Source: Sideroxyarcus emersonii (lineage in GTDB: Bacteria > Pseudomonadota > Gammaproteobacteria > Burkholderiales > Gallionellaceae). From it: DNA of 64,000 nucleotides. A program made the position numbers and the translations under genes. How positions within the stretch are numbered: the stretch's first letter is position 1; each line of letters starts with the position of its first letter. The DNA lies in the NCBI RefSeq assembly GCF_021654335.1, contig NZ_AP023423.1, forward strand, positions 2,045,001-2,109,000, read 5' to 3'. Below, one piece after another: positions 17,126 through 25,888 of this stretch. The notes below the pieces were generated by a model. It was not told the origin of the DNA. It made no database searches and was given only the letters and a program-made list of their open reading frames with translations.

Positions 17126-17611
17126 TCAGTGATGGTGGCCGCCTTCGCCGTGCACGTGCCCGTGCGACAATTCCTCTGCCGTGGCGGGACGCACGCCGGT
17201 GATGACACCGGAGAAGATGAGGGTCTTGCCGGCAAGCGGGTGGTTGCCGTCCACGGTGACTTCGTCGTCGGTGACTTCGGTGACGGTATAGAGCATGTAG
17301 TCTTCGTCGTCGTCACCTTCGGCGCCGCCTTCGAACTGCATGCCGACGGCGACATCCTTGGGGAACATGCTGCGCGGCTCGGCACGCACCAGTTCGTGTT
17401 CGTATTCGCCGAACGCATCGTCCGGGTCCATGCTGACGGAGAACTTGTCGCCGATGGCTTTGCCGTGCAGCGCCTCTTCGACGATGGGGAAGATACCGTC
17501 GTAACCGCCATGCAGGTAACTGATGGGGTCGGCATTCTTCTCCAACAGCGCGCCGCTGGCATCGGTCAATTCGTAGGTCAGCGAGACAACGGCGTTCTTT
17601 TCGATCTTCAT
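17126..17611 (-). CDS. slyD: FKBP-type peptidyl-prolyl isomerase SlyD
   Basis: 161 aa. An FKBP domain with the IF (insert-in-flap) chaperone insertion is visible: LTYELTDASGALLE, the SYLHGGYDGIFPIVEEAL segment, the acidic insert and NHPLAGKTLIFSGVITGVRPA. The C-terminus is His-rich (SHGHVHGEGGHHH), suited to Ni2+ or other metals as in SlyD. It catalyses proline isomerisation and folds nascent proteins. Its start overlaps the prxQ stop by 4 bp, so the two are co-transcribed with slyD downstream. Confidence 0.95.
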   Translation of the reverse strand: MKIEKNAVVSLTYELTDASGALLEKNADPISYLHGGYDGIFPIVEEALHGKAIGDKFSVSMDPDDAFGEYEHELVRAEPRSMFPKDVAVGMQFEGGAEGDDDEDYMLYTVTEVTDDEVTVDGNHPLAGKTLIFSGVITGVRPATAEELSHGHVHGEGGHHH

Positions 17612-18075
17612 TTCATTTCCTTTATCAATTTAAGAATCTCATGGGCATGTCCATGGGCATGGACGCCGTACAAGACGTGGCGCAACTGGCCCTCTTTCCC
17701 GATGATGAAAGTGGAGCGCTGGATGGAGAGTTTTTTCTGGCCATCCACTTCCTTCTCGTACAACACGCCGTATTTCTTGCAGATGCGTCCATCGGTATCG
17801 GACAGCAACTGCACCGAGAGGCCGTACTTGTCGCGGAAACTGGCGTGGCTGATGCAATCGTCGCGGCTGACACCCACCACGATGGTGTCATGCCTGGCGA
17901 ACTCGTCTATATGATCGCTGAATTCGTTCGCCTCCATCGTGCATCCAGGCGTGTCGTCCTTGGGATAGAAGTAAAGCACGACGTTCTTGCCGCGCTGCCC
18001 GTTCAAGCTGAACATCTGCATGTCTGCATCAGCCAGCTCGAATTGAGGTGCTTCTGTTCCAACCTGTAATGGCAT
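17608..18075 (-). CDS. bcp: Thiol peroxidase of the PrxQ/BCP family
   Basis: 155 aa thioredoxin-fold peroxiredoxin. The peroxidatic site is FYPKDDTPGCTMEANEF with C45; the conserved R is in IQRSTFII. Canonical PrxQ has a resolving Cys five residues on, but residue 50 here is Asn. C74 and C98 remain, so the mechanism may be 1-Cys or use another resolving Cys. It reduces H2O2 and organic hydroperoxides. GGAGGG precedes the ATG, and the stop overlaps the slyD start. Confidence 0.93.
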   Translation of the reverse strand: MPLQVGTEAPQFELADADMQMFSLNGQRGKNVVLYFYPKDDTPGCTMEANEFSDHIDEFARHDTIVVGVSRDDCISHASFRDKYGLSVQLLSDTDGRICKKYGVLYEKEVDGQKKLSIQRSTFIIGKEGQLRHVLYGVHAHGHAHEILKLIKEMK

Positions 18076-18153
18076 AGCCGCCCTCCTGCTTGGGACATTC
18101 TAACCGAGTTTTATTTTGTGCCAAACGATTTTACGAGAGAATATAATCCTTGC

Positions 18154-19287
18154 ATGAATACCAAACTTGCCCTGCTCGGGGGATTGAGCGTCAACGAATT
18201 CTTGCGCGATTACTGGCAGAAAAAACCTTTACTGATCCGCCAGGCCATCCCCGGTTTCAAGGGCTTGCTGGGTCCGCAGCAGTTGGTCGAACTGGCCTGC
18301 CGCGACGATGTGCAGGCGCGCCTGGTCACTTACCAGCGCAAGCAGTGGAAATTGCGCCATGAACCTTTCGAACCCGCAGATTTCGAAGGGCTTTCGAAAA
18401 AAGGCCAATGGTCGGTGCTAGTGCAGGGCATCAATCACTTCCTGCCGCAGGCCTCCGAACTCGTACAGCGTTTCAACTTCATCCCGCATGCACGCCTCGA
18501 CGACCTGATGGTGAGCTACGCCCCCAGGGGCGGCGGAGTCGGCCCTCACTTTGATGCTTACGATGTGTTCCTGCTGCAGGGGCTGGGGCATCGGCGCTGG
18601 CAGATATCGACGCAGAAAGACCGCACGCTGGTGGAAGGGGCGCCATTACGCCTGCTGCAGAACTTCAAGGTGGAGCAGGAATGGGTGCTGGAAGCAGGCG
18701 ATATGCTGTACCTGCCGCCGCACTGCGGACACAATGGCATCGCCGAAGACGACTGCATGACCTATTCCATCGGCTTCCGCACGCCGTGGTACCAGGAACT
18801 GGCGGAGCAGTTCCTCGTCTACCTGCAAGACCGCATCGAGATCGAGGGTACTTATGCCGACCCCGACCTGAAAGTGCAGAAACATCCTTCGGAACTCGGC
18901 GCAGACATGCTGCAGCAGGTTGGTCGCGCCATCCGCAAGGTGAAATGGGACGACGAGGACGTGGCGAACTTCCTCGGCAGTTACCTCTCGGAACCCAAAT
19001 CGCACATCTTCTTCGATGCACCCGCCAGGCCCCTGAACGAAGCGCGTTTCGCGCAGGCGTTGCTGCAGCGCGGTGTCGTGCTCGATCTCAAGACCCAGAT
19101 GCTGTGCCACAGCAATACCATCTTCATCAACGGCGACGCATATCCGGTCGGCCAGGGCAGCTATCGCATCCTGCGCGACCTGGCCGACGCAAGGCGCCTG
19201 CCGCCCTCCTGCAAACTCACGCGCGAGGCTGCAGATCTGCTATACCAATGGTATCTGGATGGATATCTGGCGCCGCGTACCAGATAA
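18154..19287 (+). CDS. roxA: Ribosomal protein uL16 arginine hydroxylase RoxA-like (JmjC/cupin oxygenase)
   Basis: 377 aa. Cupin/JmjC 2-oxoglutarate Fe(II) dioxygenase: H132-x-D134 in VGPHFDAYDVFLLQ and the third ligand probably H193 in LPPHCGHNGIA. The N-terminus FLRDYWQKKPLLIRQA is typical of the YcfD/RoxA group, and a C-terminal winged-helix-like region follows. RoxA hydroxylates an Arg of ribosomal protein uL16. The ATG at 18154 matches the family start. It is divergent from prxQ and followed 18 bp later by a small conserved gene. Confidence 0.9.
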   Translation: MNTKLALLGGLSVNEFLRDYWQKKPLLIRQAIPGFKGLLGPQQLVELACRDDVQARLVTYQRKQWKLRHEPFEPADFEGLSKKGQWSVLVQGINHFLPQASELVQRFNFIPHARLDDLMVSYAPRGGGVGPHFDAYDVFLLQGLGHRRWQISTQKDRTLVEGAPLRLLQNFKVEQEWVLEAGDMLYLPPHCGHNGIAEDDCMTYSIGFRTPWYQELAEQFLVYLQDRIEIEGTYADPDLKVQKHPSELGADMLQQVGRAIRKVKWDDEDVANFLGSYLSEPKSHIFFDAPARPLNEARFAQALLQRGVVLDLKTQMLCHSNTIFINGDAYPVGQGSYRILRDLADARRLPPSCKLTREAADLLYQWYLDGYLAPRTR

Positions 19288-19305
19288 TTTCAGGGACGGA
19301 CAGAC

Positions 19306-19797
19306 ATGAGTGACGATACCTTGCAACATACCCAGTTCGACGGCGTGGCGGATTACATCGCGGCACTGGATACGGTGTGCGCATCCGCGCAGCACACCCT
19401 GAACATCTTCGAGCAGAATTTCGAGGAAATCGGCTTCAATTCCGAAGCCCGTTACGACACCTTGCGCCGCTTTCTGCTGGCCAGTGCGATCAACCGCCTG
19501 AACCTGCTGGCGCATGATCCGCAGCACCTGATCCGCTACTGCCCGCGCATGATGATGTTGCTGCGGCAGTTCGGCCACAGCATGTATATCTACCAGACGC
19601 CACAGAGCCTGCAGCACATTTCCGAGCCATTCGCCGTCGCCGACGACGCGCATTATGTGCGCCGCTACCATTTTGACGATACGCGCGGCCTGCTGGCCAT
19701 GCACGATCCGGAAGAGGCGCGCCGCCTGAATTCGCGTTTCCACGAGATGTGGGCCTCGTCCCATCCCTGCGCTTCCGGTACCACGCTAGGCCTTTAA
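19306..19797 (+). CDS. Conserved hypothetical protein downstream of roxA
   Basis: 163 aa, no catalytic motif recognised. Segments IAALDTVCASAQHTLNIFEQNF, LRRFLLASAINRLNLLAHDPQHL and RYHFDDTRGLLAMHDPEEARRLNSRFHEMW look like a compact alpha/beta protein; the last is reminiscent of the second half of a phospholipase D-like fold, without an HKD motif. It is close behind roxA and is probably in the same operon. Function unknown. Confidence 0.75.
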   Translation: MSDDTLQHTQFDGVADYIAALDTVCASAQHTLNIFEQNFEEIGFNSEARYDTLRRFLLASAINRLNLLAHDPQHLIRYCPRMMMLLRQFGHSMYIYQTPQSLQHISEPFAVADDAHYVRRYHFDDTRGLLAMHDPEEARRLNSRFHEMWASSHPCASGTTLGL

Positions 19798-19929
19798 CGC
19801 CATTACAGGCCTAGCAATTTCCGGAAGAATTGATAGAATGCCGCGTCTTTCGCAACGGGGGAGGCTGTAGCGACGGATATGAAACAACTCTGACACTCCC
19901 TAAACTCATCTCATATTGAAGGAAATAAA

Positions 19930-20118
19930 ATGAAATTCTCTGCTCTGATCGCCGCCCTGCTGGCTCTGTCTCTGTCTGCTTGTGGCAAGGAAGCCGCTGC
20001 TCCTGCCGCTCCCGCTGCTGCTCCGGCCGCTGCCGCTCCTGCTGCTGAAGCCGCTTCTGCTCCTGCTGCCGCTCCTGCTGCTTCCGAGCCAGCCGCTGCT
20101 GCTCCGGCCGCGAAGTAA
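19930..20118 (+). CDS. Small Ala/Pro-rich lipoprotein
   Basis: 62 aa. Signal peptide with lipobox LSLSAC (Cys at about 18), then nearly only Ala and Pro with a few Glu/Ser, ending AAK. After processing the mature chain would be about 45 residues of low-complexity linker anchored to a membrane. GAAGGA lies just before the ATG and a strong terminator follows, so it is a self-contained transcription unit. Similar tiny lipoproteins occur widely without known function. Confidence 0.75.
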   Translation: MKFSALIAALLALSLSACGKEAAAPAAPAAAPAAAAPAAEAASAPAAAPAASEPAAAAPAAK

Positions 20119-20139
20119 CAAGCCGAACACGCTTGATAA

Positions 20140-20165
20140 AAAAAGCCGGCGCAAGCCGGCTTTTT
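20140..20165. terminator. Rho-independent terminator (bidirectional)
   Basis: Stem AAAAAGCCGGC (20140-20150), loop GCAA, stem GCCGGCTTTTT (20155-20165). It lies between the small lipoprotein and the convergent MBL-fold gene. Confidence 0.9.
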
Positions 20166-20185
20166 GTTTTCCTTTCCCACCGGAC

Positions 20186-20950
20186 TCAGACGATCTCGCA
20201 CCAGTCCAGCCCCTGCTCCTGACTTGCCACGGCAATCTCGCCCGGCGTGCAACCAAGCACTCCGCTCAGCGCCGTCACCGCCAATTCGACTGCATTATTC
20301 TTGCGGCTCAGGTGCGCTGCGACGATGTGCTGCAGGCGGCTGTTGTCCAGGCGCCCCAGCAATGCTGCGGCATCGTCGTTGTTGAGGTGGCCGAAGCGGC
20401 CGCCCACGCGCTGCTTCAGGCTGTAGGGATAATCCCCCTCGGCCAGCATGGCTGCATCGTGATTGCACTCCAGCACCAGCGCATGGCAACCGCTCAGCGT
20501 CGTTTCGATATGCGGCGTCGTGCTGCCGACATCGGTCAGCACGCCCAGCCTGCGGGCGCCGTCGCTGAACACATATTGCACCGGCTCCGCCGCATCATGC
20601 GGCACCGGATAGGGCTGCACCTGCACATCGCCGATGGCGAATTGCAGGTGCGGACTGATCTCGGTCACGGACAGGCCGGAGAATGCCTGTCCTTGCGTGC
20701 GCAAAGTACCGTGGGTAAGCCAGACGGGAAGGTCGAATTTGCGTGCCAGCCTGGCGACACCGGAGATGTGGTCGCCGTGCTCGTGCGTGACCACGATGCC
20801 GTCCAGCTGTTCGGCCTGCAAATCGAGCCGTTCCAGCCGGGCAACCGTCTCGCTCAGGGAGAAACCGCAGTCGAGCAGGACGCGCGTCTGGCCGGCTTGC
20901 ACCACGAGGGCATTGCCCTCGCTGCCGCTACCGAGCAGGGCGAACCGCAT
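20186..20950 (-). CDS. MBL-fold metallohydrolase (YycJ/WalJ-like)
   Basis: 254 aa metallo-beta-lactamase fold. The N-terminus MRFALLGSGSEGNALVVQAG and the metal-binding THEHGDH motif are clear, followed by ECNHDAAML and AAHLSRKNN, as in the YycJ/WalJ exonuclease-like group. Family members are 5'-3' exonucleases or nucleases of the cell-wall stress regulon in Firmicutes; the role here is unknown. The Met at 20950 is used because homologues start there; an ATG at 20983 would add 11 residues. The start overlaps the bamC 3' end. Confidence 0.85.
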   Translation of the reverse strand: MRFALLGSGSEGNALVVQAGQTRVLLDCGFSLSETVARLERLDLQAEQLDGIVVTHEHGDHISGVARLARKFDLPVWLTHGTLRTQGQAFSGLSVTEISPHLQFAIGDVQVQPYPVPHDAAEPVQYVFSDGARRLGVLTDVGSTTPHIETTLSGCHALVLECNHDAAMLAEGDYPYSLKQRVGGRFGHLNNDDAAALLGRLDNSRLQHIVAAHLSRKNNAVELAVTALSGVLGCTPGEIAVASQEQGLDWCEIV

Positions 20951-21623
20951 CCCCGCGGGAAGGGCGGCTTGCGTCGCCGCCATTGTTCTTGTCCAGGTTC
21001 TGGAATATGGTTTCTACGAGTTGCGTCGTTTCTGCGCTGCTCTTCCCGCTCTGGTCGACCACCGTGACTTCGCTGCCTTCGGCGTTCTCGCGCACGACGA
21101 CCTGGTAGTCGGCTTGCTTCTTCTTGTCATCCTTGCCGGAAACGGCGGCAACGAAGTAGATACCCTTGCTCCGGTCCTTGTCCGTTGTGGCGAGTCGTGC
21201 ATGATCCAGCGCCAGGCCAACCCGGCGCCAGCTGCGATCGAACGGCTCACCCAGCTGGATGCTCTTGGTGCCGTTGCCTTCCTTCAAGCTGGCTGTTGGC
21301 GCGACGGCTGCCGGCGCCGGGTTGGCCGCTGCGGGGGCGCTTGCCGCAAGCGTGGCCGCCGCAGCAGGCGCACTGGCAGTCCCCACGCACGGCTGCTCCA
21401 TCTTCTTCTGTGCATATTCGGAATAGCTGGCAACCTTCGTTCCGTCAGAGCCTGGAATTACATAGCGCTGTTCGGTTTCGGGAACTGTCAGGTCGGGCGG
21501 CACTTCCAGCGGCGGAAGCTGCACTGCGCCCGCCTTGTAGTCCACCGGCTTCTGTTCGAACACGCTGCATCCGGCGAACATGGATGCGGCGAAGAACCCT
21601 AATACGACATGCCTTAACTTCAT
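20928..21623 (-). CDS. bamC: Outer membrane assembly lipoprotein BamC
   Basis: 231 aa. Signal peptide with lipobox MFAGC (MKLRHVVLGFF...), then the BamC/NlpB start region (PPLEVPPDLTVPETEQRYVIPG), an Ala/Pro linker and a C-terminal domain with FDRSWRRVGLALDHARLATTDKDRSKG, the conserved BamC motif. BamC is an accessory lipoprotein of the beta-barrel assembly machine. It directly follows dapA (11-bp gap), the classic dapA-bamC (nlpB) arrangement. It appears to carry one clear C-terminal domain rather than the two of E. coli. Confidence 0.92.
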   Translation of the reverse strand: MKLRHVVLGFFAASMFAGCSVFEQKPVDYKAGAVQLPPLEVPPDLTVPETEQRYVIPGSDGTKVASYSEYAQKKMEQPCVGTASAPAAAATLAASAPAAANPAPAAVAPTASLKEGNGTKSIQLGEPFDRSWRRVGLALDHARLATTDKDRSKGIYFVAAVSGKDDKKKQADYQVVVRENAEGSEVTVVDQSGKSSAETTQLVETIFQNLDKNNGGDASRPSRGDAVRPAR

Positions 21624-21634
21624 GTTTTTCCCTA

Positions 21635-22510
21635 TCATATGACACCGGCCTGGCGCATGGCCGCCTCCACCACCGGCTGCGCTGCCGCGGTAAGCGGGGT
21701 CAGCGGCAGGCGCAGGACATTCTTCATCTTGCCCAGACGCGCCACCGCCCATTTCACCGGAATCGGGTTGGGCTCGACGAACAACTGGCGATGCAAGCCG
21801 AGCAGGCGGAAATTGATCTCGCGCGCCTTGGCCACCTCGCCATTCAATGCCGCCATGCACATCTCATGCATCAGCCTGGGCGCGACGTTGGCGGTCACGG
21901 AAATGGTGCCGTGCGCCCCCAGCAGCATCAGGGCCAGCGTGCTCGCATCGTCACCGCTATAGATGGCGAAATCCTTGGGAGCGCGCTGCAGCAGGTCGCT
22001 GCCGCGATCGATACCGCCTGTCGCATCCTTGATGCCGACGATGTTCCTGATCTGCGCCAGGCGCAGCACGGTGTCGTTGCCCAGGTCGGCGCCGGTACGC
22101 CCCGGCACGTTGTACAGGATGTGCGGCATGTCCACCGCTTCGGCGATGGCCTTGAAGTGCTGGTACAGGCCTTCCTGCGTAGGCTTGTTGTAGTAAGGCA
22201 CCACGGTCAGAGACGCATCGGCGCCCGCTTTTTTCGAGAAGGTGGCCAGTTCGATGGCTTCCTTGGTGGAGTTCGCCCCCGTGCCTGCAATGACGGGGAT
22301 GCGCCCGGCCGAGTGTTTCACCGCTTCGGCGATGAGCAATTCGTGCTCCTCCACGTCGACAGTGGGGGATTCGCCGGTCGTGCCGACCACCACGATGGCA
22401 TCGGTACCTTCGGCGATGTGAAAATCGATCAACGCGCGGAAGGCCGCCATGTCCAGGCTGCCATCCTCTTGCATCGGCGTGACGATCGCTACGAGACTTC
22501 CCTTGATCAT
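21635..22510 (-). CDS. dapA: 4-hydroxy-tetrahydrodipicolinate synthase
   Basis: 291 aa, standard length. It has the class I aldolase motifs: TPMQEDGS, the TTGESPT loop, the [11 protein letters not shown] tyrosine region and the Schiff-base lysine in VGIKDATGG. It condenses pyruvate with aspartate semialdehyde in lysine/diaminopimelate synthesis. The ATG at 22510 ([13 protein letters not shown]) matches homologues. It heads the dapA-bamC-MBL operon. Confidence 0.97.
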   Translation of the reverse strand: MIKGSLVAIVTPMQEDGSLDMAAFRALIDFHIAEGTDAIVVVGTTGESPTVDVEEHELLIAEAVKHSAGRIPVIAGTGANSTKEAIELATFSKKAGADASLTVVPYYNKPTQEGLYQHFKAIAEAVDMPHILYNVPGRTGADLGNDTVLRLAQIRNIVGIKDATGGIDRGSDLLQRAPKDFAIYSGDDASTLALMLLGAHGTISVTANVAPRLMHEMCMAALNGEVAKAREINFRLLGLHRQLFVEPNPIPVKWAVARLGKMKNVLRLPLTPLTAAAQPVVEAAMRQAGVI

Positions 22511-22619
22511 GTTCGCTTGCCACAAAAATAAAGGCTGCATTCTACCTCAATCCCCCCGCCTTACGCGACAAGAGCCGCGCCCCTGTGGAATAATGCAAGC
22601 AACTGGAATCCATTCGACC

Positions 22620-22853
22620 ATGTCATCACTCACCCTGGCCCACCTGCAACCCGGCGATGCCGCCACCATCGTCTCCATCCAAGCCGAAGAAGCACTGCAC
22701 CAGCGCCTTCAGGCCCTGGGTTTCCGCAGTGGCAAACATCTTGAGCTGATCCGCAAGGCCAGCTTTTCCGGGCCGCTGCAAGTGCGCATCGGCACCACCG
22801 ACATCCTGCTGCGCCGCAATGAGGCGGCGAAAATCACGGTGTGCCGCGCATGA
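22620..22853 (+). CDS. feoA: Ferrous iron transport protein A
   Basis: 77 aa SH3-like FeoA domain: LTLAHLQPGDAATIVSI, then LHQRLQALGFRSGKHLELIRKA and RIGTTDILLRRNEAAKITV. It assists the FeoB ferrous iron transporter. The ATG at 22620 was chosen; no strong Shine-Dalgarno is seen, and an in-frame ATG at 22593 would add nine residues. Its stop overlaps the feoB start (ATGA), so the pair is translationally coupled. It is divergent from dapA, and no clear Fur box was found in the gap. Confidence 0.93.
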   Translation: MSSLTLAHLQPGDAATIVSIQAEEALHQRLQALGFRSGKHLELIRKASFSGPLQVRIGTTDILLRRNEAAKITVCRA

Positions 22854-24637
22854 AACGCATCGCGCTGCTGGGCATGCCCAATACCGGCAAGTCGACCCTG
22901 TTCAACCGCATGACCGGCGGCGCAGCGCGGGTCGGCAACTGGCCGGGCATCACGGTCGAGCTGCTCAGCGGGCGCATCCTGCTGGGCGGCGACATGGTGG
23001 AGATCATCGACCTGCCGGGCATCTATGACCTGCACGGCTTTTCCGACGACGAGCAGGTGGTGCGCCACTTCCTGCACGACAACGTGCCCGACCTCGCGCT
23101 GGTCATCCTCAATGCGACGCAGATCGAGCGCCAGATGAGCCTGCTGCTGCAACTGAAGCAGCTCGACATGAACATCGTGGTGTTGCTCAACATGGCGGAC
23201 GAGGCGAAAAAATACGGCATCACCATTGACAGCAGAAAGATGACCGAGATGCTGGGCATCCCGATCTTCCTGCTCAGCGGGAAATACGGCACCGGCTACC
23301 AGGAAGCGCTGCAGGCCATCACCAAGGCATTGCGTTATCCCACCCCCGGCATGGCGGAAGAGCTGCGCAGCCAGCTGGAACAGGACGAACACCTCGAAGC
23401 GGAGATGGCCCGCGTGCTGCAGCACGCCGTGCAGGTTCCGGCACAACTGCCGGAGAATCTTTCGGACAGGCTCGACCGCCTGATGCTGCATCCATGGCTG
23501 GGACTGCCCATCTTCTTCGGCATCATGTACCTGCTGTTCCAGGGCATCTTCCTGCTCGGCCAACCGCTGCAGGCGGGGGTTGGCGACCTGCTCGGCTGGT
23601 TCCGCACCGCCGCGCTCGATCCCATGCTATCCGGCCTGCCCGCCTGGCTATCCGGCCTGTTGCTGGATGGCATCTATAACGGTGTCGCAACGGTGGCCGC
23701 CTTTGTGCCCATCATCATCCTGTTCTTCCTGTTCATGGCGATGGTGGAAGACAGCGGCTACCTGTCGCGCGCCGCCTTCCTGATGGATGCGTTGATGGCG
23801 AAGATGGGACTGGACGGACGCGGCTTCGTCATGCTGCTGATGGGTTTTGGCTGCAACGTGCCTGCGCTGATGGGCACACGCGTGATGCGCTCGCGCAGCC
23901 TGCGCCTGCTCACCATGCTGGTGATCCCGTTCTCGCTGTGTTCGGCTCGCCTGCAGGTGTTCGTCTTCATCACCGCCGCACTGTTCTCGCCCAAGGCCGC
24001 ACCGGTGGTACTGTTCAGCCTGTATCTGTTCAGCTTTGCGACGGCCATCCTGACCGCAGTGCTGTTCAAGAAAAGTTTCCAGAGCAACGAGCCCTTCGTG
24101 CTGGAACTGCCGCCCTATCGATTTCCAACCGTGCGCCAGATGCTGCTGCGCGGCTGGCTGGAAGTGAAGCATTTCTTGCGCCGCGCCACGCAGTTCATCA
24201 TCGCGGGAGTGGTGCTGGTTTGGCTGCTAACCCACCTGCCGCCTTCCGCCGCCCCCGCCAGTGCCGGCACGCTGGCCGGGATGATAGGCGGCGTGCTGCA
24301 CCCCATCTTTACGCCTGTCGGCATCAACGACCAGCTCACCATCGCGCTGATCTTCGGTTTCGTGGCGAAAGAGATCGTTATCGGTTCGCTGTCGGTGATC
24401 TACGGTTTGAGCGGGGACGCGCTGGGCGGCGCATTGGGGCAACAGCTGGATTGGGTGCAGGCTTACAGCTTCATGCTGTTCACGCTGATCTATACGCCAT
24501 GTCTCTCTGCCGTCGCCACCTTGCGCAGCGAATCCAAAGATACGCGTTACACGCTGTTCGTTCTCGCATGGTCGCTGGTGCTGGCATGGACTGTCAGCTT
24601 CATTTTCTATCAGGGAGCGCGCGCGCTGGGTTATTGA
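22850..24637 (+). CDS. feoB: Ferrous iron transporter FeoB (short form)
   Basis: 595 aa. N-terminal GTPase domain: G1 GMPNTGKST, G3 DLPGIYDL, G4 NMAD. The membrane part has the Gate motifs with conserved Cys (LMGFGCNVPALMGTR and IPFSLCSARLQVF, and TLIYTPCLSAVATLR). It imports Fe2+ across the inner membrane. It is shorter than E. coli FeoB (773 aa) and has no obvious FeoC-like appendage. FeoA overlaps it by 4 bp, and no feoC follows. Confidence 0.96.
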   Translation: MKRIALLGMPNTGKSTLFNRMTGGAARVGNWPGITVELLSGRILLGGDMVEIIDLPGIYDLHGFSDDEQVVRHFLHDNVPDLALVILNATQIERQMSLLLQLKQLDMNIVVLLNMADEAKKYGITIDSRKMTEMLGIPIFLLSGKYGTGYQEALQAITKALRYPTPGMAEELRSQLEQDEHLEAEMARVLQHAVQVPAQLPENLSDRLDRLMLHPWLGLPIFFGIMYLLFQGIFLLGQPLQAGVGDLLGWFRTAALDPMLSGLPAWLSGLLLDGIYNGVATVAAFVPIIILFFLFMAMVEDSGYLSRAAFLMDALMAKMGLDGRGFVMLLMGFGCNVPALMGTRVMRSRSLRLLTMLVIPFSLCSARLQVFVFITAALFSPKAAPVVLFSLYLFSFATAILTAVLFKKSFQSNEPFVLELPPYRFPTVRQMLLRGWLEVKHFLRRATQFIIAGVVLVWLLTHLPPSAAPASAGTLAGMIGGVLHPIFTPVGINDQLTIALIFGFVAKEIVIGSLSVIYGLSGDALGGALGQQLDWVQAYSFMLFTLIYTPCLSAVATLRSESKDTRYTLFVLAWSLVLAWTVSFIFYQGARALGY

Positions 24638-24655
24638 GCACGCGTCAAACGGGAT

Positions 24656-24958
24656 CTACGGCTGTTTCCAGGCCTGATCGAGCAGCTCTTGTGCTCTTGT
24701 GTATTTCGCCCTGGCCTCGTCCAGGCTCTTTTTCGAGGCTTCCGCTTTCTGGCGGTCTTCGGCCAGACGCTTCTGTGCTTCCGCCAGGCGCTCCTCGGAG
24801 TCGGCCACCCGCCTCAGATTATCCTTGTGTTCGGCTTCGGCCTTGTCCAGGTTGCCGCGTGCGTATTCCACACCGACTTGCTGCGCCGAGACATCCTTGG
24901 CCTGAGCCCAGGATGTCATCGAAAGCAATACCGCGAAAACCAGATATCGCTTCAGCAT
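24656..24958 (-). CDS. Exported small coiled-coil protein
   Basis: 100 aa. A cleavable signal peptide (MLKRYLVFAVLLSMTSWAQA, likely cut before KDV) is followed by a charged helix (RVADSEERLAEAQKRLAEDR) that continues to the C-terminus. It is predicted periplasmic. No family is recognised. It lies 16 bp downstream of the YfaZ-like gene on the same strand, suggesting shared transcription and an envelope role. Confidence 0.75.
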   Translation of the reverse strand: MLKRYLVFAVLLSMTSWAQAKDVSAQQVGVEYARGNLDKAEAEHKDNLRRVADSEERLAEAQKRLAEDRQKAEASKKSLDEARAKYTRAQELLDQAWKQP

Positions 24959-24974
24959 GGCGTCAGTTCATTCA

Positions 24975-25541
24975 TCAGAACGAGAGTTGCACGCCGACGA
25001 CCGGCCCGTTGATCGGGGTCACATCGACATTGGTTGTCTTCATGGTGAACTGCACCCTGCGATATCCGGCATAGACTTGCACCTGAGGAGAGACCGAGAA
25101 CTCGGCACGTGCACCGTATTGCTGATACTGCTTGGCATCCCCGAAGGTCGTGATGTCCGGCCCGAAGTAGAACTCGCCAGCGAAGGCGACACGGCGCTCG
25201 ACCGGCAGTTCATAGCGAACCTGCGCACCCAGGGCAACCGCAGAGGCGTTCGTCCTGGTCGGCGTTTCCCTCATCGTGGCAACAACAGCCTTGGCGCCGA
25301 CGCCGATGGTCAGTCCAGGCACTTTCAGTTCGTCATTCGCCACCAGCAGCCCTACACCACCGACCAGGCTGTTGAGATTGTTGTACATCAACTCGCCATA
25401 CATCTCGGATTTGCCGGCAATTCCGCTGGGGACGCCATATTTGAACTGCGCCGTCGAATTGCTCAAACCGGCGTCCAGCGTATCCGCCGCCGCCAGAGTA
25501 GTCACAGACATCAAAGAAACTGCCACGATTTTGCGCAACAT
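24975..25541 (-). CDS. YfaZ-family outer membrane protein
   Basis: 188 aa. Signal peptide (MLRKIVAVSLMSVTTLAAA), then amphipathic beta strands such as YGELMYNNLNSLVGGVGLLV, VALGAQVRYELPVERRVAFA and VQVYAGYRRVQF, ending in a typical outer-membrane -Phe (VGVQLSF). Matches the YfaZ-like barrel family; the cargo is unknown. It is transcribed away from the tRNA-Ser gene. Confidence 0.8.
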   Translation of the reverse strand: MLRKIVAVSLMSVTTLAAADTLDAGLSNSTAQFKYGVPSGIAGKSEMYGELMYNNLNSLVGGVGLLVANDELKVPGLTIGVGAKAVVATMRETPTRTNASAVALGAQVRYELPVERRVAFAGEFYFGPDITTFGDAKQYQQYGARAEFSVSPQVQVYAGYRRVQFTMKTTNVDVTPINGPVVGVQLSF

Positions 25542-25582
25542 AGTTTTCACTCCTGAACGATTACAACAAAATGATTCGATTT

Positions 25583-25672
25583 TGGCGGAGGCGGTGAGAT
25601 TCGAACTCACGAACGACTCGCATCGTTGCCAGTTTTCAAGACTGGTGCATTCAACCGCTCTGCCACACCTCC
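25583..25672 (-). tRNA. tRNA-Ser (anticodon UGA)
   Basis: 90 nt including the encoded 3' CCA. Acceptor GGAGGTG pairs with CGCCTCC-type 3' sequence; the anticodon stem-loop CCAGT-CTTGAAA-ACTGG gives UGA. The long variable arm (CAACGATGCGAGTCGTTCG region) is the class II serine signature. T-arm GTTCGAATC is present. Confidence 0.97.
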
Positions 25673-25888
25673 AAAATCCACAAGGTGCCGACCTACGGTT
25701 CTGTTTTCACTCGAAAGTTCCCCTGAACCACGAACAGCCTGCACGCAATGCCGCGCATGATACCTGAAATACCCTGCATCCCCAACGAGCATGGTTGCAA
25801 CTTTTACACCGCTTCTGTAGTCTCACGCCCGCTGCGGGGGATATTGCCCATTACCGCTGGAACAGACTCGTTTTCTTAGGAGGAAAAT

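Noticed and set aside
19982..21067. Leu/Pro-rich frame overlapping the small lipoprotein and the MBL gene
   Set aside because: Out-of-frame reading of the alanine repeat and antisense of MBL/bamC.
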